Of a stretch of DNA of 9,416 bases, positions 7,084-9,416 are shown piece by piece. Position 1 is the stretch's first letter. Each line of letters begins with the position of its first letter. Origin of the DNA: Pseudomonadota bacterium (GTDB lineage Bacteria > Pseudomonadota > Gammaproteobacteria > Xanthomonadales > Xanthomonadaceae); the NCBI GenBank assembly GCA_023457475.1, contig JAEWLO010000171.1, positions 1 through 9,416 on the forward strand, in the 5' to 3' direction. The notes under the pieces were generated by a model. That model did not search any database. It was not told the DNA's origin and saw only the letters and a list, made by a program, of their open reading frames with translations. Position numbers and translations under genes: made by a program.

Positions 7084-7088
7084 AAGGA
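7084..7088 (+). promoter_or_regulatory. Ribosome binding site deciding the start of the small membrane protein
   Basis: AAGGA, five bases before ATG 7094, is the best Shine-Dalgarno in the window. It rules out the longer in-frame start at 7013, which lies inside mltA and would put a basic non-membrane stretch before the first hydrophobic segment. Confidence 0.7.
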
Positions 7089-7093
7089 AGCCC

Positions 7094-7630
7094 ATGCCCG
7101 TCATCCTGACCCTCTTTCTCATCGTCTTCCTGCTCGAGCACTATTTCATGCTCCGCTGGAACCCGGCCTACTGCACCACCGGTGTGCGCATCTTCAGCGT
7201 CACTCTCCCGGCCCCCAAGGAGGCCCGCGCGCGTCTCACCCTCAACACGCTCGAGCCCGACACCCGGCCCCTGCACTGGCTGACGCTGGCCTTTCATCGG
7301 CTGCCTGACGGCCGCATCGCGTTCCGCTCCAGCTTCGTGCCGAACCTGACCATGCGCCGCCACTACCCGGTCATGCGTGGCCTGGTCGAAGTGGACGCCC
7401 GCCGCCACCAGGTCAGGGTGGTCGGACTGCTGAACTGGAACGTGCCTGCGTTCATCCTGATGGTGCTGCTGCTGACCGCGATCATGCCGGGCGTATGGCC
7501 GATGCTGATGAGCTTCGTCGTATTCGCCATGGGCTATGCGGTCCAGCGCAACGCCTTCCTGGGCGTCGCTGATGCGCTGCGCACCCAGTTGTCGGGCGAA
7601 CTGCCCCACCTTCTGCTGAAGACCGCGTAA
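7094..7630 (+). CDS. Small uncharacterised membrane protein
   Basis: 178 residues; I do not recognise the family. A hydrophobic N-terminus (residues 2-19) is either a signal anchor or first membrane helix. A polar middle (about 30-112) with many Arg residues reads as a compact beta-rich domain (R-A-R-L-T-L, W-L-T-L-A-F-H-R-L, R-I-A-F-R-S-S-F, L-V-E-V-D, Q-V-R-V-V-G-L-L). Two adjacent hydrophobic segments, about 118-131 and 134-150, are split by M-P-G-V-W-P and would form a helical hairpin. A short amphipathic tail ends L-P-H-L-L-L-K-T-A. It lies 52 bases after mltA with its own ribosome binding site and no obvious promoter, so it may be co-transcribed with mltA. Codon use matches the neighbours and the long frame with a strong RBS makes it a real gene. 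A cell-envelope role is only a guess from location. Confidence 0.85.
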   Translation: MPVILTLFLIVFLLEHYFMLRWNPAYCTTGVRIFSVTLPAPKEARARLTLNTLEPDTRPLHWLTLAFHRLPDGRIAFRSSFVPNLTMRRHYPVMRGLVEVDARRHQVRVVGLLNWNVPAFILMVLLLTAIMPGVWPMLMSFVVFAMGYAVQRNAFLGVADALRTQLSGELPHLLLKTA

Positions 7631-7651
7631 GGACTCGCCACGCGCGTCCTT
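7629..7651 (+). terminator. Possible terminator hairpin after the small membrane gene
   Basis: AAGGAC (7629-7634) pairs with GTCCTT (7646-7651); one T/C mismatch then CGC/GCG pairs inside, with a 3-nt CAC loop. It begins on the last bases of the upstream stop codon and sits in the gap between convergent genes. There is no long T-run on either strand, so factor-independent termination is not certain. Confidence 0.4.
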
Positions 7652-7665
7652 GCACGGTTGAATAT

Positions 7666-7693
7666 CGCGACGACACGCAGGGCGTGTCACCAC
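7666..7693 (-). repeat. GTAG-type REP hairpin (copy 3, GTGG variant) between convergent genes
   Basis: GACACGC (7672-7678), loop AGG, GCGTGTC (7682-7688), followed by CCAC (7690-7693), so the minus-strand head reads GTGG rather than GTAG. Aligned with copy 1 (5796-5823), about 25 of 28 positions match, including CGCG beyond the hairpin. The differences are in the head, in the loop, and at the outer stem base, where a pair becomes G-T wobble. Same orientation as copies 1 and 2. Together the copies bracket mltA and the small membrane gene. Confidence 0.75.
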
Positions 7694-7703
7694 GCGTGTG
7701 CCG

Positions 7704-9416
7704 TTATCCCAGTGCCTGCTTGATGGAGCCGGCGAGGTCGCTGCGGGTGAACGGCTTGGGCAGAATCGTGCTGTCCCGGCCGATCGCGCCGCTGACGTCG
7801 ATATCGCGGGGATAGCCGGAGGTGAACAGCACCTTGAGTCCGGGTTGCTGGCCGATCGCGCGCCGCGCCAGTTCCCAGCCGGACATGCCCGGCATCACGA
7901 TGTCCGAGAACAGCAGGTCCACGCTCACGTCGGTGCGCTCCAGCAGCCGCAGCGCCGATGCGCCATCGTGCGCCTCCAGCACCCGGTAACCCAGCTGGCG
8001 CAGTGTTTCCACGGTGTACGCACGCACGTCGTCGTTGTCCTCGGCCACCAGCACGGTGGTCTCGGGCTGCGCCTGGTAGCCGCCCAGCCCCGGTACTTCC
8101 GCCGGTCGCTGCGCGGGCAGCGCCGCGTTCGAACGCGGGAACAGCATCGTGATCGAGGTGCCCACGCCTTCCACCGAATCCAGCAGCACGTGGCCGCCGG
8201 ACTGCTTGACGAAGCCGTACACCATCGACAGCCCCAGTCCGGTGCCGCGCCCTACTTCCTTGGTGGTGAAGAACGGCTCGAATACCCGCGTCATGGTGTC
8301 GGCCGACATTCCGTGCCCGTTGTCCTTCACCCGCACCATCGCATAGCGGCCGGGCGGAACATCCGGGTTGTGCGTGGTGACATCGTCGTCCAGCTGCACG
8401 GTATCCACTTCCAGCGTGAGGCGACCGCCATGCGGCATGGCATCGCGTGCGTTCACCGCCAGGTTTAGCACGGAGGCCTCGAACTGGCTGGGATCGAGCT
8501 CGACGTTGCCGATGTCCGGGTTGGAAACCACCTCCAGCTGCACCAGCTCGCCGAGTGCGCGCTGCAGCATGTCGCGCATGTCCTGCACCTGCACGTTGAG
8601 GTCCACCGGCAGGTTGCGCAGCGGCTGGCGGCGCGAGAACGCCAGCAGCCGCTGGGTCACGCTGGCCGCACGCATGACGCCCTTGAGCGCGTTGTCCAGC
8701 GCACGCGAGGAACCTTCGGCCACGTCGCCCAACCGGTCGGTCAGCATCTTGGCGTACTCGACGTTGCCGGCGACCACGGTCAGGATGTTGTTGAAATCGT
8801 GCGCGATGCCTCCGGTAAGCTGGCCCACCGCTTCGATCTTCTGGCTCTGACGCAGCGCCGCCTCGGCCTGGCGCCGTGCGGTGGTTTCATTGGCCTCGGA
8901 CACCACGGCGATGACACGGCCCTGGTGATCCAGCAGCGGCCGGAAGGAGTAATCGAAGGTGCGCTTGCCGGTCGGCAGGCTCAGTTCCAGCTCATACCGT
9001 GAGGCCGCGCCCTCGGCGGCAGCCAGTACCGCTTTCTGAACCTTGGCCGGCGCGCCTTCGGTACCGGCAAACCACGCCGATTCGCAGTAACGCGCGCCGC
9101 GCACGGCGTCCTTGTCGGCCATGATCGCGTCCAGCGACGCCGAATTGCTGTCGATGATCTGCCCGTCCACGGTGAGCAGGGTCTGGTGCTGGAAACTGGA
9201 CTCGAACAGCGCCTCCAGCTGGCTCTGGCTGCGGTGCAGGGCCGAGGTACGCTCGTCCACCTGCCGTTCCAGCGACACGTTGCTCGCCTTCAGCAGCGCC
9301 TGCGCCTGCTTCAATTCGGTGATGTCGCTGGACATCGCGTAATAGCCGACGACCCGGCCGTCGGCGTCCAGCTCCGGCACACAGTCCACCTGGGTCTGGC
9401 GGACACTGCCATCCAC
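7704..9416 (-). CDS. Hybrid sensor histidine kinase, PAS-HisKA-HATPase-receiver (5' end outside window)
   Basis: About 570 codons are visible; stop is TAA at 7706-7704 (minus strand) and the frame runs off the right edge. Numbering from the edge: the end of a PAS/PAC unit (to about 33, Y-A-M-S-S-D-I-T), a heptad-like linker (35-70), a second PAS domain (about 70-180), HisKA with phospho-acceptor H206 in G-G-I-A-H-D-F-N-N, the ATPase domain with N322 (L-A-V-N-A-R-D-A-M), D-N-G-H-G-M (365-370) and G-T-G-L-G-L-S (391-397), then a C-terminal receiver (about 453-568) with acidic pair E459/D460, phospho-acceptor D505, T532 and K554 (L-P-K-P-F). All key residues are intact, so kinase and receiver should both work. 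No DNA-binding output domain, so signal must pass to an Hpt protein or another regulator. The visible part has no membrane segment; whether it is soluble depends on the missing N-terminus. Signal unknown. Convergent with the upstream genes, so probably functionally separate. Confidence 0.94.
   Translation of the reverse strand: MDGSVRQTQVDCVPELDADGRVVGYYAMSSDITELKQAQALLKASNVSLERQVDERTSALHRSQSQLEALFESSFQHQTLLTVDGQIIDSNSASLDAIMADKDAVRGARYCESAWFAGTEGAPAKVQKAVLAAAEGAASRYELELSLPTGKRTFDYSFRPLLDHQGRVIAVVSEANETTARRQAEAALRQSQKIEAVGQLTGGIAHDFNNILTVVAGNVEYAKMLTDRLGDVAEGSSRALDNALKGVMRAASVTQRLLAFSRRQPLRNLPVDLNVQVQDMRDMLQRALGELVQLEVVSNPDIGNVELDPSQFEASVLNLAVNARDAMPHGGRLTLEVDTVQLDDDVTTHNPDVPPGRYAMVRVKDNGHGMSADTMTRVFEPFFTTKEVGRGTGLGLSMVYGFVKQSGGHVLLDSVEGVGTSITMLFPRSNAALPAQRPAEVPGLGGYQAQPETTVLVAEDNDDVRAYTVETLRQLGYRVLEAHDGASALRLLERTDVSVDLLFSDIVMPGMSGWELARRAIGQQPGLKVLFTSGYPRDIDVSGAIGRDSTILPKPFTRSDLAGSIKQALG

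Noticed and set aside
7013..7093. Longer in-frame start for the small membrane protein
   Set aside because: The ATG at 7094 has a strong Shine-Dalgarno at proper spacing and begins directly with the hydrophobic helix.
7691..7698. CACGCGTG palindrome as a regulator operator
   Set aside because: It lies just before the end of a convergent gene, overlaps the REP copy, and short GC palindromes are common at this base composition.
7698..8468. 256-codon plus-strand frame opposite the histidine kinase
   Set aside because: Antisense to the receiver and ATPase domains, with Arg/His/Gln-rich filler composition and no ribosome binding site.

Overview
The window is GC-rich, with tightly packed genes and strong third-position GC. 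It looks like a chromosomal segment of a gamma-proteobacterium of the Xanthomonadaceae/Lysobacteraceae, most likely Stenotrophomonas or a close relative. The support is a large TonB-dependent receptor next to a secreted glycoside hydrolase, a style common in xanthomonads, and three short hairpin repeats that carry, or nearly carry, the GTAG head known from Stenotrophomonas REP (SMAG-type) elements. The genus is an inference; no rRNA or other marker gene is present.

Layout. Positions 1-5803 hold three plus-strand genes joined by 1-nt and 4-nt overlaps: the C-terminal part of a TonB-dependent outer-membrane receptor (cut by the window's left edge), a secreted endonuclease/exonuclease/phosphatase (EEP) superfamily hydrolase, and a 1106-residue secreted GH92 alpha-mannosidase with an extra beta-sandwich-like domain at each end. 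They read as one translationally coupled operon for capture and breakdown of a mannose-containing glycan. The receptor would import the oligosaccharide, the GH92 would remove alpha-linked mannose, and the EEP protein would remove a phosphate or cut a phosphodiester. The phosphate link is a hypothesis.

Positions 5796-5863 are a compact control region. Two head-to-tail REP hairpins lie here: the first includes the GH92 stop codon, and the second runs into the -10 box of a putative promoter for the next gene. Positions 5893-7630 hold mltA (membrane-bound lytic transglycosylase A, a lipoprotein) and a small unrecognised membrane protein, each with a good Shine-Dalgarno sequence. Positions 7631-7703 are a convergent intergenic gap with an imperfect hairpin and a third REP copy. 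Positions 7704-9416 hold a minus-strand hybrid sensor histidine kinase (PAS, HisKA, HATPase, receiver), cut by the right edge.

The most notable points are the receptor-EEP-GH92 module, with a Gln in the GH92 motif that usually reads H-x-N-E-P, and the way REP elements supply a stop codon and part of a promoter. I see no CRISPR array, insertion sequence, phage gene, tRNA or rRNA. No stretch over 300 bases lacks a gene.
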